From the NCBI RefSeq assembly GCF_028206795.1, contig NZ_JAQLFJ010000008.1, positions 46,123 through 110,122 of the forward strand: DNA of 64,000 nucleotides. The letters are read 5' to 3'. The stretch comes from Collinsella aerofaciens. GTDB lineage: Bacteria > Actinomycetota > Coriobacteriia > Coriobacteriales > Coriobacteriaceae. Shown here one piece after another: positions 24,445 to 33,271 of the stretch. Within the stretch, counting starts at the first letter, position 1. Each line of letters begins with the position of its first letter. Made by a program: the position numbers and the translations under genes. The notes beneath the pieces are model-generated. The model ran no database searches and was not told where the DNA came from. It saw only the letters and a list, made by a program, of their open reading frames with translations.

Positions 24445-25423
24445 TCACCTCGACAGGCTTAGCGCCGGGATAGCGCTCCTCAAAGTCTAGGCGGTACTTA
24501 TTGTCATTGGTGCCCGCCACGTTGTCGCGCGACAGCGGCGCCACGATCTCATTCTTGTGGTCCGCAGGCTTGGCGTATTTCAGGCTGATCTCCCAGGCAT
24601 CACAGATTGCGTCAATGCGGTGATCCAGGTCGTCGTACAGGGCGATGATATCCTTCCAGGAGCTGTAGTTCTTGGAGCTCGTCGGGACGTCCAGGTCCTC
24701 GACGATGTCGTAATACTGCTCGATGGTGTCCTCCGTGCGCTCGGCGACGTCGGCGAGATTTTGACGGGTGGTTCGATCCTCTTCCAGATAGTTGCCGTTG
24801 AAGTTCTGCGCGCAGCCACGGACCTGGCTGTCGAGATCTTCGAGCAGGTCGTAGTATTCGCTCAGGCGACGGTAGAGGTTCTGCTCGGAGAGCGTTGCTT
24901 CGCCGCCATCCTCGTCGTCATCGTCATCATCGTCGTACAGGCTGTTGGGATTGCCGAGAGGCTTTAGGTCATCGTCGTCGACGTCATGGTGCAGCTTAGC
25001 TACCTCGGCAGTCGTCTGCGTGGCGGCGTTGTCGAACGGTCTGATCGCAAAGAAGATGACCAGGGCGATGATGATCGCCACCAGCACAACGATAACGGCG
25101 ATAAGCGGCCCGGTGCCGCTCTTTTTGGGAGCGGGGGTCTGTGGCGAAGCGGGCGCGTATGCGGGAGCCGGCTGCTGTTGGGGCGAGCCGCTCGCGACGG
25201 GTATGCGCTGCGTGGTCTCGACGGCCTCGGTCCTTGCGGCGGGGTCGGGGCTATAGGCGAGGGGGTCGTCCGCCTTGGCTTGCGGCGTATCAAGGGAGCC
25301 GGTCTGCTCAAAAGCGGGCTGGCTATCGCTCGCGGCTGTTTGCTCAACGGGTGCACCGCACGAGGTGCAGAACTTGGCATTATCTTCAAGAAGCTTGCCG
25401 CACGAGGCGCAATACCGAGACAT
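24440..25423 (-). CDS. Zinc-ribbon membrane protein of unknown function
   Basis: 327 residues from ATG 25423 (AAAGGAG site). Order: N-terminal zinc ribbon (Cys5/Cys8 and Cys19/Cys22), a Pro/Ala/Gln linker (about 30-100), a transmembrane helix (about 106-127), an Asp-rich stretch, then a helical extracytoplasmic region with a YYDLLEDLDSQV-like amphipathic segment. This layout (cytoplasmic zinc_ribbon_2, TM, outside domain) is common in Gram-positive bacteria and of unknown role. The stop codon lies in a repeat hairpin, so the last residues may come from repeat sequence. Confidence 0.85.
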   Translation of the reverse strand: MSRYCASCGKLLEDNAKFCTSCGAPVEQTAASDSQPAFEQTGSLDTPQAKADDPLAYSPDPAARTEAVETTQRIPVASGSPQQQPAPAYAPASPQTPAPKKSGTGPLIAVIVVLVAIIIALVIFFAIRPFDNAATQTTAEVAKLHHDVDDDDLKPLGNPNSLYDDDDDDDEDGGEATLSEQNLYRRLSEYYDLLEDLDSQVRGCAQNFNGNYLEEDRTTRQNLADVAERTEDTIEQYYDIVEDLDVPTSSKNYSSWKDIIALYDDLDHRIDAICDAWEISLKYAKPADHKNEIVAPLSRDNVAGTNDNKYRLDFEERYPGAKPVEVN

Positions 25424-25493
25424 TGCCACTCCTTTCGCCACATTTCAATGCAATACGACGATTATACCCAGCATCCAAAATTCCCCATCATAC

Positions 25494-25558
25494 GTTGCGG
25501 TGAAATAGGGACTGTTTGGCGGTCTCAGAGCTTCAATCAGTCCCTATTTCACCGCAAC
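25494..25558. repeat. Perfect 21-bp inverted repeat with AGGGACTG arms
   Basis: 25494-25514 and 25538-25558 are exact reverse complements (outer GTTGCGGTGAAAT, inner AGGGACTG/CAGTCCCT) around 23 nt. It lies between the divergent zinc-ribbon gene and tmk. It carries the AGGGAC motif of the dispersed hairpin family within the stem rather than the loop. Confidence 0.85.
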
Positions 25559-25663
25559 TTTGGAAAGGCGCCTTTAGCCATTGGGGACGTGCCGAGCACT
25601 GGGGTATCATGGCTTGGTTGCTATAACTCGCATTTACGCGCCTTGTAGGAAGGGGCTGCGCCC

Positions 25664-26347
25664 ATGGCTTTTGAGCCTGCTCAACATAGCTTTATCACGC
25701 TCGAGGGCGTCGACGGTGCCGGCAAGTCCACGCAGGCGCGCCTGCTTGCCCGTGCGCTCGACCTTGCCGGCTACCAGGTTGTGACCCTGCGTGAGCCGGG
25801 CGGCACTGCCATCAGCGAAAAGATTCGCGCCCTGCTGCTCGACCCTGCCAACACGACGATGGGCGATACCTGCGAGCTGTTGCTCTACGAGGCTGCGCGT
25901 GCCCAGCTGGTGCACGAGGTCATCGCGCCCGCCCTCGCTGCCGGCAAGGTGGTCCTGTGCGATCGCTTCTACGATTCCACGACCTGCTACCAGGCGTTTG
26001 CCGATGGCCTCGATCGCCAGATAGTGCGCGACGCCAACAACCTGGCCGTCGCGGGTACGCACCCGGCGCTCACACTCGTCTATCACATCGCGCCCGAGCA
26101 GGCGGCGCTGCGCATGGCAGCCCGTGGCGCGGCAGATCGCATGGAGGCAAAAGGCGTGGCATTCCAGGAGCGTGTCTACCAGGGCTTTTGCGCAATCGCT
26201 GCCGAGGAGCCAAACCGCGTAAAGCTCATCGACGCCACTGCGACCGTCGAGGAAGTCTTCGAGAAGACGGTCGAGCAGGTTCGCGCGTATGGTCTCGACA
26301 TTCCGCAGGAAGCCGTTGCCGCCGCGCTTGCCAAGGAGGCCGAGTAG
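25664..26347 (+). CDS. tmk: Thymidylate kinase
   Basis: 227 residues. P-loop EGVDGAGKST (14-23), DRFYDST (Asp-Arg substrate motif), LID region RMAARGAADRMEAKG. Phosphorylates dTMP to dTDP. Preceded by GGAAGG; the TATCAT at 25605 may be the -10. Adjoins holB by 1 bp, a common arrangement. Confidence 0.96.
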   Translation: MAFEPAQHSFITLEGVDGAGKSTQARLLARALDLAGYQVVTLREPGGTAISEKIRALLLDPANTTMGDTCELLLYEAARAQLVHEVIAPALAAGKVVLCDRFYDSTTCYQAFADGLDRQIVRDANNLAVAGTHPALTLVYHIAPEQAALRMAARGAADRMEAKGVAFQERVYQGFCAIAAEEPNRVKLIDATATVEEVFEKTVEQVRAYGLDIPQEAVAAALAKEAE

Positions 26348-26348
26348 C

Positions 26349-27476
26349 ATGGCCCCCGCTCAGGCAAGCCTGCTGGCCAAGCTCGACACCCAAGAGCGCG
26401 TGCGCGACTTTTTGACCAATGCCGTCGCTAGCGGTCGCGCGTCGCACGCCTACCTGTTTTTGGGCGCGCCCGGCGCGGGCAAGCTCGACGCCGCGTGGGC
26501 GCTCGCCCAAGCCTTCCTGTGCGAGCAGGACGGCTGCGGCGCATGCGACAGCTGCGTGCGCGTCTCTCGACATACGCATCCCGACGTGCACTATTACACG
26601 CCCGAGAGCGCCACGGGTTACCTCATCGCCCAGACCCGCGAGCTGCTCGACGACGTGCCGCTGGCGCCCATCCGCGCCAAGGCAAAGGTCTACATCATCG
26701 ACCGTGCCGAGCAGCTGCGCGCCAACACCGCCAACGCGCTGCTCAAAACGCTCGAGGAGCCGCCCGAGGGCGTCATGTTCATCCTGTTGGGTACCTCGGC
26801 AGACGTGATGCTGCCCACCATCGTGAGCCGCTGCCAGTGTGTGCCGTTTCGGCTGGTGTCTCCCACCGTGGCCGCGCAGGTCGTGAGCCGCGCCACCGGG
26901 CAGGATCCCGCGCGCTGCCGCATGGCCGTCGCCGTGGCGGGAAGCCCCACGCGTGGTATCGAGTTCCTCAAGAGCGCCGAGCGCCAGGACGCCCGTCGCC
27001 AGATGATCCGTGCCATCGACTCACTCATTGCCGCCGACGAGGCCGATGTACTCAGCCGTGCCAAGTCGCTCATCGTCGCCGTCAAGGCGCCGTTGGCCGA
27101 GGTCAAGTCCACGCAGGAAAAGGTGCTCGAGCAAAATGCCGACTACCTGTCGCGTGGAGCATTGAAGCAGCTTGAGGACCGCAACAAGCGCGAACTCAAC
27201 GCGCGCGAGCGTTCGGGTATCATGGAAGCGCTGGCGAGCGCGCGGACGCTCATGCGCGACGTGCTGCTGACGCTTCAGGATGAGGCGGCCGACGTCGTGA
27301 ACGAGGATGTGCGCGACACGATCGGTCGGCTTGCCGCCGCGACCAATGTTGCGGGTGCCACCCAGGCGCTCGAAGCGGTCGCAACCGCCGAGCGCAACAT
27401 CGCCAGAAACGTTACTCCCCAGCTGGCCATCGAGGTCATGCTGTTCGATATCAGGAAGGCACTGAAATGCCGTTAG
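26349..27476 (+). CDS. holB: DNA polymerase III delta' subunit
   Basis: 375 residues from ATG 26349; GGAGG lies 11 nt upstream inside tmk. Clamp-loader AAA+ protein: degenerate P-loop LGAPGAGKLDAA, zinc module DGCGACDSCVRVSRHTHPD, Walker B-like VYIIDRAEQL, and the SRC-type sensor region TIVSRCQCVPFRL. C-terminal collar domain. tmk and ricT flank it closely. Confidence 0.93.
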   Translation: MAPAQASLLAKLDTQERVRDFLTNAVASGRASHAYLFLGAPGAGKLDAAWALAQAFLCEQDGCGACDSCVRVSRHTHPDVHYYTPESATGYLIAQTRELLDDVPLAPIRAKAKVYIIDRAEQLRANTANALLKTLEEPPEGVMFILLGTSADVMLPTIVSRCQCVPFRLVSPTVAAQVVSRATGQDPARCRMAVAVAGSPTRGIEFLKSAERQDARRQMIRAIDSLIAADEADVLSRAKSLIVAVKAPLAEVKSTQEKVLEQNADYLSRGALKQLEDRNKRELNARERSGIMEALASARTLMRDVLLTLQDEAADVVNEDVRDTIGRLAAATNVAGATQALEAVATAERNIARNVTPQLAIEVMLFDIRKALKCR

Positions 27477-29167
27477 TCGTACCCGTTAAGTTTACCTACG
27501 CCTCGCGCGACCTGTGGTTCGACCCGCAGGATTTGGATATCCTCGAGGCCGATTATGCCATCTGCTCCACCGAGCGCGGAACCGAGATCGGCCTGGTCAC
27601 GGCCGATCCCTTCGAGGTACCGCAGGACGAGATCGGCCAGCCGCTCAAGCCCGTGCTGCGCGTGGCGAGCGACATCGACCTGCAGCTTGCCGATGATCTG
27701 GCCATCCAGGGCGACGAGGCCATGGTCGATTTCCGTCGCCTGGTCAAGGAGCTCGACCTCGAGATGAAGCCGGTCGGCGTGGAGTACCTGTTTGGCGGCG
27801 AGAAGGCCGTGTTCTACTTTGCGGCCGAGGAACGCGTCGATTTTCGCCAGCTCGTCAAGGATCTGTCCTCGACGCTGCACATTCGCGTCGACATGCGCCA
27901 GATCGGCGTGCGCGACGAGACTCGCCTGGTGGGCGGCTATGCCCAGTGCGGCCAGGAGCTCTGTTGCACGCGCTTTGGCGGACAGTTTGAGCCCGTCTCG
28001 ATCCGCATGGCAAAAGAGCAGGACCTGCCGCTCAATTCCTCCAAGATCAGCGGCGTTTGCGGCCGCCTGATGTGCTGCCTGCGCTACGAGTTCGAGGCCT
28101 ACAAGGACTTTAAGAGCCGCGCGCCCAAAAAGAAGACGCTTATCGATACGCCGCTCGGCAAGGCGCGTATTCAGGAATATGACACGCCGCGCGAGCAGCT
28201 GGTGCTGCGCCTGGAGAACGGCAAGGTCTTTAAGGTCAACCTGGCTGATATGACCCGCTCGGAGGGCTGCAAAAAGAAGGCCGCCGAGCAGGGCTGCAGC
28301 TGCCGCCCCGACTGCGTGACGCGCGACGTGCTCGAGCGCATCGAGTCGCCCGAGATGCGCCTGGCGCTCATGGAGCTCGACCGCGAGAACGGCGTCGACG
28401 TGGGCGATGGCCTGTCGAGCGCCGACCGTCTTGCTGGCACGTCGATGCCCAAGCGCCGTCGTCGCGATGCCGATTCCGATGCCCGCGCCGGTCAGGGGCA
28501 GGGCGAGGGTCGTGGCCGCGGAAAGGGCCGTGGCAATGCCGCAACGCCTGAGGCCGAGGAGGCCGCCGGTGGCCGTCGTCGTCGCAAGCGCGCGGGCTCG
28601 GGCGATGTCGGCGAGGCCGCAGCCGCCGGCAAGAACGGAGCTCGCGAGCGCGAGGTTCAACAGCCCCAGCAGCAAAACCGCGGCGGTGGCATGAACCCCA
28701 CGCGCCGTCGTCGCCGTCATCTGTCGAGCGAGGAGCGCGAGGACGCCTTCCGCGCCGCAGTTGCTCGCGAGGCTGGTGCCGCTTCCAAGGGCGCCTCGGC
28801 CTCCGACGCGCCTGCCGACAAGGGCGGCAAGTCACGTGGCGAGGAGGAGCGCGCACCGCGTCCGCGTCGTCGCCATTCCTCGGGCGCGCAGCAGAAGCCC
28901 TCAGTGCCCTCCGTTGCCGATCAGGTCTCGGATGGCGAGGTCAAGGTCACGCGCCGTCGTCCCGGAGATGGCGGGGGAGCGGCTGCCAAGGCTTCGCGTG
29001 GCGCCGCTCGCGACGAGCGCGAGCCGCGCGAGGATCGCGGTGGCGAGGGCTCGGCCGACCAGGGTCAAAAGCGCCGTCGCCGTCGCCGTTCCCGCAAGCC
29101 GCGCCAGGATGGTGGCGAGGGCTCGGCCCCGTCTTCGTCTGCACCACAACCGCCTGCCGGCGAATAA
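27467..29167 (+). CDS. PSP1/RicT (YaaT)-like protein with long basic C-terminal extension
   Basis: Starts 10 nt inside the holB end. The first ~300 residues are the PSP1/RicT core, with the iron-sulfur-linked cysteine cluster CGQELCC...SGVCGRLMCC. In Bacillus the RicT/A/F complex binds Fe-S clusters and directs RNase Y; that role is inferred here. The remaining ~260 residues are low-complexity, Arg/Gly/Ala-rich with repeated RRR clusters (GRGRGKGRG, PTRRRRRH, RRRRRRSRK), a likely RNA-binding disordered tail. Total 566 residues versus about 275 in Bacillus. Confidence 0.88.
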   Translation: MPLVVPVKFTYASRDLWFDPQDLDILEADYAICSTERGTEIGLVTADPFEVPQDEIGQPLKPVLRVASDIDLQLADDLAIQGDEAMVDFRRLVKELDLEMKPVGVEYLFGGEKAVFYFAAEERVDFRQLVKDLSSTLHIRVDMRQIGVRDETRLVGGYAQCGQELCCTRFGGQFEPVSIRMAKEQDLPLNSSKISGVCGRLMCCLRYEFEAYKDFKSRAPKKKTLIDTPLGKARIQEYDTPREQLVLRLENGKVFKVNLADMTRSEGCKKKAAEQGCSCRPDCVTRDVLERIESPEMRLALMELDRENGVDVGDGLSSADRLAGTSMPKRRRRDADSDARAGQGQGEGRGRGKGRGNAATPEAEEAAGGRRRRKRAGSGDVGEAAAAGKNGAREREVQQPQQQNRGGGMNPTRRRRRHLSSEEREDAFRAAVAREAGAASKGASASDAPADKGGKSRGEEERAPRPRRRHSSGAQQKPSVPSVADQVSDGEVKVTRRRPGDGGGAAAKASRGAARDEREPREDRGGEGSADQGQKRRRRRRSRKPRQDGGEGSAPSSSAPQPPAGE

Positions 29168-29230
29168 CGCCCGCGAGCGGATTTAACCAGCCTTGCCCCA
29201 ATCGCGTCGGGGTACCATAGCGCTGAATCA

Positions 29231-29269
29231 ACAACCCTCCCTGCGATCGAACGTAGGGAGGGTTGTGTC
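29231..29269 (+). promoter_or_regulatory. Perfect hairpin overlapping the comF ribosome binding site
   Basis: ACAACCCTCCCT (29231-29242) pairs exactly with AGGGAGGGTTGT (29255-29266). The right arm contains the Shine-Dalgarno (GGGAGG) of the GTG start at 29270, so folding would hide it. TACCAT at 29214 is the likely -10, placing the hairpin at the 5' end of the message. Confidence 0.7.
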
Positions 29270-30076
29270 GTGAAGAGCCATCTGAACATATTGAGCTGTC
29301 TGCAGGGTGCCGGTGCCCTACCGTTTGCGGACGAATTACTACCGTTTGCCGAGCGGGTGGCACGCGAGGCGCTCGAGGCATTGTCGCCAACACGATGTGC
29401 CGGCTGCGAGCGCGCCGGTACGCTTATTTGCCAAGACTGCCTGGCTGCGCTCACGCTCATCGACCCACGTCATAGCTGCACCCGATGCGGCGCCCCGTTT
29501 GGGGATTTGCTGTGCACTGAGTGTTCGGTCGAGGGCACGTCCTCGGCAATGGCGGAGGCGCTCGATCGCTGCCTGGCGTGCGCCGTCTATGCGCATCCGC
29601 TGCCGCGCATCATTAAAGCGTACAAGGATGCGGGCGAGCGACGTCTGGCTCCGTATCTGGCGGAGCTGCTCTACGACACCGCCCTGCATGCCCAGGTCGT
29701 AGCGCCCGATCGCTTAGGAGGTGTGCTGTCCGGTGCGGATGCGGTGGTGTTTGTGCCTGCGACGGCGGCAGCGTTTCGGCGGCGTGGTTTCGATCATATG
29801 GAGGCCATTGCGCGCCCATTTTGCGAGCTGTCGGGTGTTCCCCTGCTCGATGCCCTCGTCAAGTACGGGCATGGCGACCAGCGCGAACTCGGTCGTGAGG
29901 AGCGTCGCGAGCGTGCCCAAGGCATGTACGAGACGGTTGAGGACGTGCACGGCCGCCGCTTACTGCTTATCGATGACGTTATCACCACGGGCGCGACCAT
30001 GGCAGCAGCCTCGGCGGAGCTCAAGCGTGCCGGCGCTGCGGCAGTCGATGGCCTTGCTATCGCACGTGTTTGGTAG
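29270..30076 (+). CDS. comF: ComF-family phosphoribosyltransferase-like protein
   Basis: 268 residues, GTG start. Two zinc-binding pairs (CAGCERAG...CQDC and CTRCGAPF...CTEC) precede a type I PRTase fold with the PRPP loop LLIDDVITTGATM. In naturally competent bacteria ComF supports inward DNA transport; in others its role is unclear. The next gene begins 10 bp downstream. Confidence 0.9.
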   Translation: MKSHLNILSCLQGAGALPFADELLPFAERVAREALEALSPTRCAGCERAGTLICQDCLAALTLIDPRHSCTRCGAPFGDLLCTECSVEGTSSAMAEALDRCLACAVYAHPLPRIIKAYKDAGERRLAPYLAELLYDTALHAQVVAPDRLGGVLSGADAVVFVPATAAAFRRRGFDHMEAIARPFCELSGVPLLDALVKYGHGDQRELGREERRERAQGMYETVEDVHGRRLLLIDDVITTGATMAAASAELKRAGAAAVDGLAIARVW

Positions 30077-30086
30077 GGGTGGTTTT

Positions 30087-31196
30087 GTGGCAGTGAAGAT
30101 TGAGCGGCGCAACGAGCCGACAGGCGAACAGCTAGCGGCTTCCGTAATCCTAACAGGCGCTTCAGCGCTGCGCATGATGCGCGCCGAGCGCCGGCAGATG
30201 GGCTATATCAGCTGGAAGGACCTTAATCCCGATGATGAGCGCCGTGTGCTGCGCACGTCGTCGCCCTCGACCGAGGATATCTATCTTCCTGACTTGGTGC
30301 GAATTGGAGCCAAAAGTGGCGAGGTGCAAGAAGATCTGTGCTTGCTGGTGGGATCTGCGGCGCAGCGCCGCCGCATGCCTAGCGTAGGCTGGTCCGTGTG
30401 TTCCGGGTTGCCCGCCGGCTCGATTCTAGAGGTGGAACCGGGGGTGTACAGCTTGTCTCCCGAGGCCCTCTGCCTTGCCGTTGCGCGCGAACTTGGCTGT
30501 ATCCAGGCATTTGCCCTGGCCCAAGAGCTGTGCTCTAAGATTTCACTGAGCGACCGCGGGAAGTATCTGCCTCCCTACACCTCGCCTGTTACGAATAAAC
30601 TTGCAAAGGACAAGGACCAGCCAGCAGACGTGGGCTACTTTGAAGTCGAGCCGGCGCTGACGCCCGATCGCCTGGCAGATTACCTTGCGGCATGCAAGGG
30701 GAATGTGGCCAAACAGCTGCTGCGTCTGTGTCCCTACCTGTCAGAAAACCTGCTCTCGCCCATGGAGTGCATCATGCTCGCCCTGTTTTCGCTTCCGTTT
30801 TCCTATGGCGGGTTTGCCTGCGGACCTTTTAAGACCGACTACAAGATCGAGTTTGATGACCGTGCGCAGGCAATCTCGGGGATGCCCCATGCAGTTTGCG
30901 ATGCGTATCAAGAGGCAGCCCGGTTTGACCTGGAATACAACGGTGAGCTGGGCCATTCCTCTCGGAGGGGACGTATCCATGATGAAAAGCGCAACACGGG
31001 CTTGATTACTATGGGAATCGAGGTCGCGACGGTCAATAACGAAATGCTCTGTGACATGGAAGCGATGGAAGCGCTCGCATGGCGCATGCACCAGCGTATG
31101 CGAAAGCGGTACCGGAATCGTGTCGATGCCCGCAGGAAGAAGCAAGAGGCGTTGCTTAACACGCTGCGGGCGTGTTTTGGGCTTAAGCCGGTCTAA
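30087..31196 (+). CDS. Hypothetical protein with endonuclease-like (DUF559/Vsr-type) C-terminal region
   Basis: 369 residues from GTG 30087 (AGGGGTGG upstream); the open frame continues upstream only as antisense-like noise over comF. Not firmly recognised. The C-terminal third has FDLEYNGELGHSS..RIHDEKRNTGLITMGIEV, resembling the E-x(n)-D/E-x-K core and following basic helix of DUF559/PD-(D/E)XK nucleases. The N-terminal part resembles AbiEi-type winged-helix proteins weakly. It may be cotranscribed with comF. A DNA-processing link is suggestive only. Confidence 0.6.
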   Translation: MAVKIERRNEPTGEQLAASVILTGASALRMMRAERRQMGYISWKDLNPDDERRVLRTSSPSTEDIYLPDLVRIGAKSGEVQEDLCLLVGSAAQRRRMPSVGWSVCSGLPAGSILEVEPGVYSLSPEALCLAVARELGCIQAFALAQELCSKISLSDRGKYLPPYTSPVTNKLAKDKDQPADVGYFEVEPALTPDRLADYLAACKGNVAKQLLRLCPYLSENLLSPMECIMLALFSLPFSYGGFACGPFKTDYKIEFDDRAQAISGMPHAVCDAYQEAARFDLEYNGELGHSSRRGRIHDEKRNTGLITMGIEVATVNNEMLCDMEAMEALAWRMHQRMRKRYRNRVDARRKKQEALLNTLRACFGLKPV

Positions 31197-31230
31197 TTCA
31201 CGTCGAAAATAGGGGGTTAATCATATGCCC

Positions 31231-31447
31231 TGGCCAAAATATGGCAAATATGAGTACTGTCACTAAATCAATAACAGCAAAATCAAGGAATTTAGGGCTC
31301 GGAGGCGTCATAAAGTAAGAAGATAATAAACAAATGTAGAATAACTAAGCATCAGGTTGGCGACACTGAGCGCATAATCTGTCCGAGAGGCCAAAATTGC
31401 CTGTTACTAAATTGCTAACAGTACTCATATTTGCCATTTTTTGGCCA
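31231..31447. repeat. 217-bp element with ~32-bp terminal inverted repeats (GAGTACTGT family), copy 2
   Basis: The left end 31231-31262 (TGGCCAAAATATGGCAAA then TATGAGTACTGTCA) is the reverse complement of the right end 31416-31447 with three or so differences. Both ends match those of copy 1 (15424-15652), and the interiors share a diverged AATAA-AACAAA...AACT stretch. AT-rich, with no ORF. The rest of 31197-31568 shows only a short inverted repeat GGCACCC...GGGTGTCC near 31447-31470. Confidence 0.75.
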
Positions 31448-31568
31448 CGGCACCCTAAGAAGGGTGTCCCGGAACTCACCGTAGGGGAGCTTCGGGCTTC
31501 ATGGGGGCGCGTGCGGTCCGCTCCGACCTGCAAAATCTGTGCTCACGGTGCGAATGACGCCCCTAACC

Positions 31569-31597
31569 TTAATCTTTAGCTTGAACTTAGCTATAAT
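31569..31597 (+). promoter_or_regulatory. Strong sigma-70-like promoter
   Basis: TTAATC (31569-31574), 17-nt spacer, consensus TATAAT (31592-31597). Transcription would begin near 31604, over 320 bp ahead of the lipoprotein start. Confidence 0.65.
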
Positions 31598-31603
31598 GCG
31601 CTA

Positions 31604-31928
31604 CGTTCCTGCCAGGCTGTGGTTGCGGACGGACGAAATGCCCGTCCTAGTCCAAGACAGACGCGGTCAAAGGGATCCACGTAAGCGACCGCGTGCGCGC
31701 GGCGCGATCATGGCGCGTCCTAGATGTAAGCCGCACCGTCCGTTCTACTTTCTTTGGGGCAATACCGCCTCGCGGGCGAGCGGGCCAGTCGTGAAGGTGG
31801 CTGCGGCCTCCCGAGCAAACACCCCGGTGCGCAAGTGTGGGGTCAAATACCAGGTCAGCTGGTGGGAACAATCTGATATTCCGCGCAACGCACGGATCGT
31901 ATACGACACAGAAGGCAGGGTAGTGGAC
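31604..31928 (+). other. Long GC-rich leader or unrecognised RNA, ~325 nt
   Basis: Between a consensus promoter and the lipoprotein start. Local stems are visible: GACGG/CCGTC (near 31633), GCGGTC/GACCGC (31663-31694) and ACACCCC/GTGTGGGGT-type pairing (near 31820-31845). The downstream frame is open throughout but its translation looks unrelated to any export protein, and a signal peptide starts only at 31929. It does not match RNase P, tmRNA, SRP RNA or a riboswitch class I can recall. Confidence 0.35.
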
Positions 31929-32954
31929 ATGGTGAGGGGCAGCTTGATGCACGCGGCTCGGTTAGGTGCTGGGACCGCAGCGGTCATCGCCGTTTTGGGC
32001 CTGAGCGGATGCGCGTTCAACCCGCTGTCTACGTTCACGACTCCCACGATCGACCAGATCGAGTACGAGACCGTCACGCCCGCGGTGTCGGATGATGCCC
32101 TGGTCACCCCCGGTACCCTGACGGTTGCCCTCGATACCTCCGATGCGCCGCAGGCCATGCAGGGCGCTGACGGCGAGCTCACGGGGTATGCAGTCGACGC
32201 TGCCCGCGCCCTCGCAAGCCGCATGGGCCTTAAGGTCGCCTTTGTCGATGCGTCCTCGGCAGGTTCCGCGCTCGGTGACAAAAAGGCTGATATCTTTATC
32301 GGCGAGATCAACTCCACGGATGGGGACGTTAGCTCGCTCGGCACCTGCCTGTACGATGCCGCTTCCGTGTTCGGTAAAACCAGCGATGGTGGGTCGCTAA
32401 GCGTTTCCACCGATACCCTTAACACGTCTACTCTGGGTATCCAGATGTCCTCGGCCTCGCAGGAGGCGCTTGCTAAGCAGAGCATCACCGCCAACCAAAA
32501 GACTTACTCCAACATCAACGAGTGCTTTGAGGCGCTCGAGTCCGGCGAAGTCGACTATGTGATCTGCGACTCCACGGCCGGCGGCTACCTTGCACGCCTG
32601 ATGAGCGAGATCTCCTATGTCGGTGCGCTCGAGGCGCCCTCGACGCTTGGTGTTGCAGGCCTTTCGTCCAATGACGAACTGTGCCGTGCCGTGAGCGATG
32701 CCCTCGACGGTATTACGGCCGACGGCACGCTCGAGGCGGTCCACTGCGTCTGGTACGGCACGATGCCCTACGACCTCACCACTAAGACGGTTTCGGGCGC
32801 TAACGTGCAGCCGGGCGACTCTGAGTCCAGCGAGACCACATCCTCCGGCAGCGAGTCCTCCGATTCCAACAATGAGACCGCATCCTCCGAAGACAAATCG
32901 TCCAGCCAGGAAGACACCATCACCGACGACGACATTAACAAGCTTAATAGCTAG
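31929..32954 (+). CDS. Lipoprotein, amino-acid-type solute-binding domain (SBP_bac_3)
   Basis: 341 residues from ATG 31929; ATG 31947 with GAGGGG 7 nt upstream is an alternative. A signal sequence ends in the lipobox LGLSGC. It is followed by a periplasmic-binding fold: TLTVALDTSDAPQAM...GELTGYAVDAARALASRMGLKVAFVDA, characteristic of polar amino-acid binding proteins. The tail is Ser/Glu/Asp-rich and disordered. No permease or ATPase gene is adjacent, so it may serve a distant transporter or act as a sensor. Confidence 0.82.
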   Translation: MVRGSLMHAARLGAGTAAVIAVLGLSGCAFNPLSTFTTPTIDQIEYETVTPAVSDDALVTPGTLTVALDTSDAPQAMQGADGELTGYAVDAARALASRMGLKVAFVDASSAGSALGDKKADIFIGEINSTDGDVSSLGTCLYDAASVFGKTSDGGSLSVSTDTLNTSTLGIQMSSASQEALAKQSITANQKTYSNINECFEALESGEVDYVICDSTAGGYLARLMSEISYVGALEAPSTLGVAGLSSNDELCRAVSDALDGITADGTLEAVHCVWYGTMPYDLTTKTVSGANVQPGDSESSETTSSGSESSDSNNETASSEDKSSSQEDTITDDDINKLNS

Positions 32955-33020
32955 TTATTGCTAGGGGTGGCGTCTCCTATGCGCTAGGAGAGATGCCCCT
33001 TCACGGTTTCAACACGCACT

Positions 33021-33054
33021 GCCGGGCTTCCCCAATAGGGGAGCCCGGCTTTTT
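33021..33054 (+). terminator. Intrinsic terminator after the lipoprotein gene
   Basis: GCCGGGCTTCCCC / GGGGAGCCCGGC with TTTTT. A second imperfect hairpin (AGGGGTGGCGTCTCCT..AGGAGAGATGCCCCT, 32963-33000) precedes it. Confidence 0.9.
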
Positions 33055-33271
33055 CATCTCTATAAAACCAGCAGGTCAAAGCCAATTTTCGGGACCAAAT
33101 ACAAAGTCGCCGGCTCCCTCCTATAGCGCACTTTGCCACAGAAAAGTGCGAGACTTCGGTATGCGGTATCAAGCAATCGTTATTCGGGTCTTTGGGAATC
33201 CGCGTGATTAAATGCACGGCAATGGGTACATAGCCAGTACAGTAAGTCCCCGAGGCAGATTGGAGCCACGT

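Noticed and set aside
29721..30086. N-terminal extension of the 30087 gene over comF
   Set aside because: It overlaps the PRTase domain of comF in another frame; a GTG with a ribosome binding site at 30087 explains the start.
31604..31928. RNase P RNA, tmRNA or SRP RNA
   Set aside because: None of the conserved core sequences of these RNAs could be found.
31539..31928. Long N-terminal extension of the lipoprotein
   Set aside because: The lipobox must lie near the N-terminus; the extension would bury it about 150 residues in.
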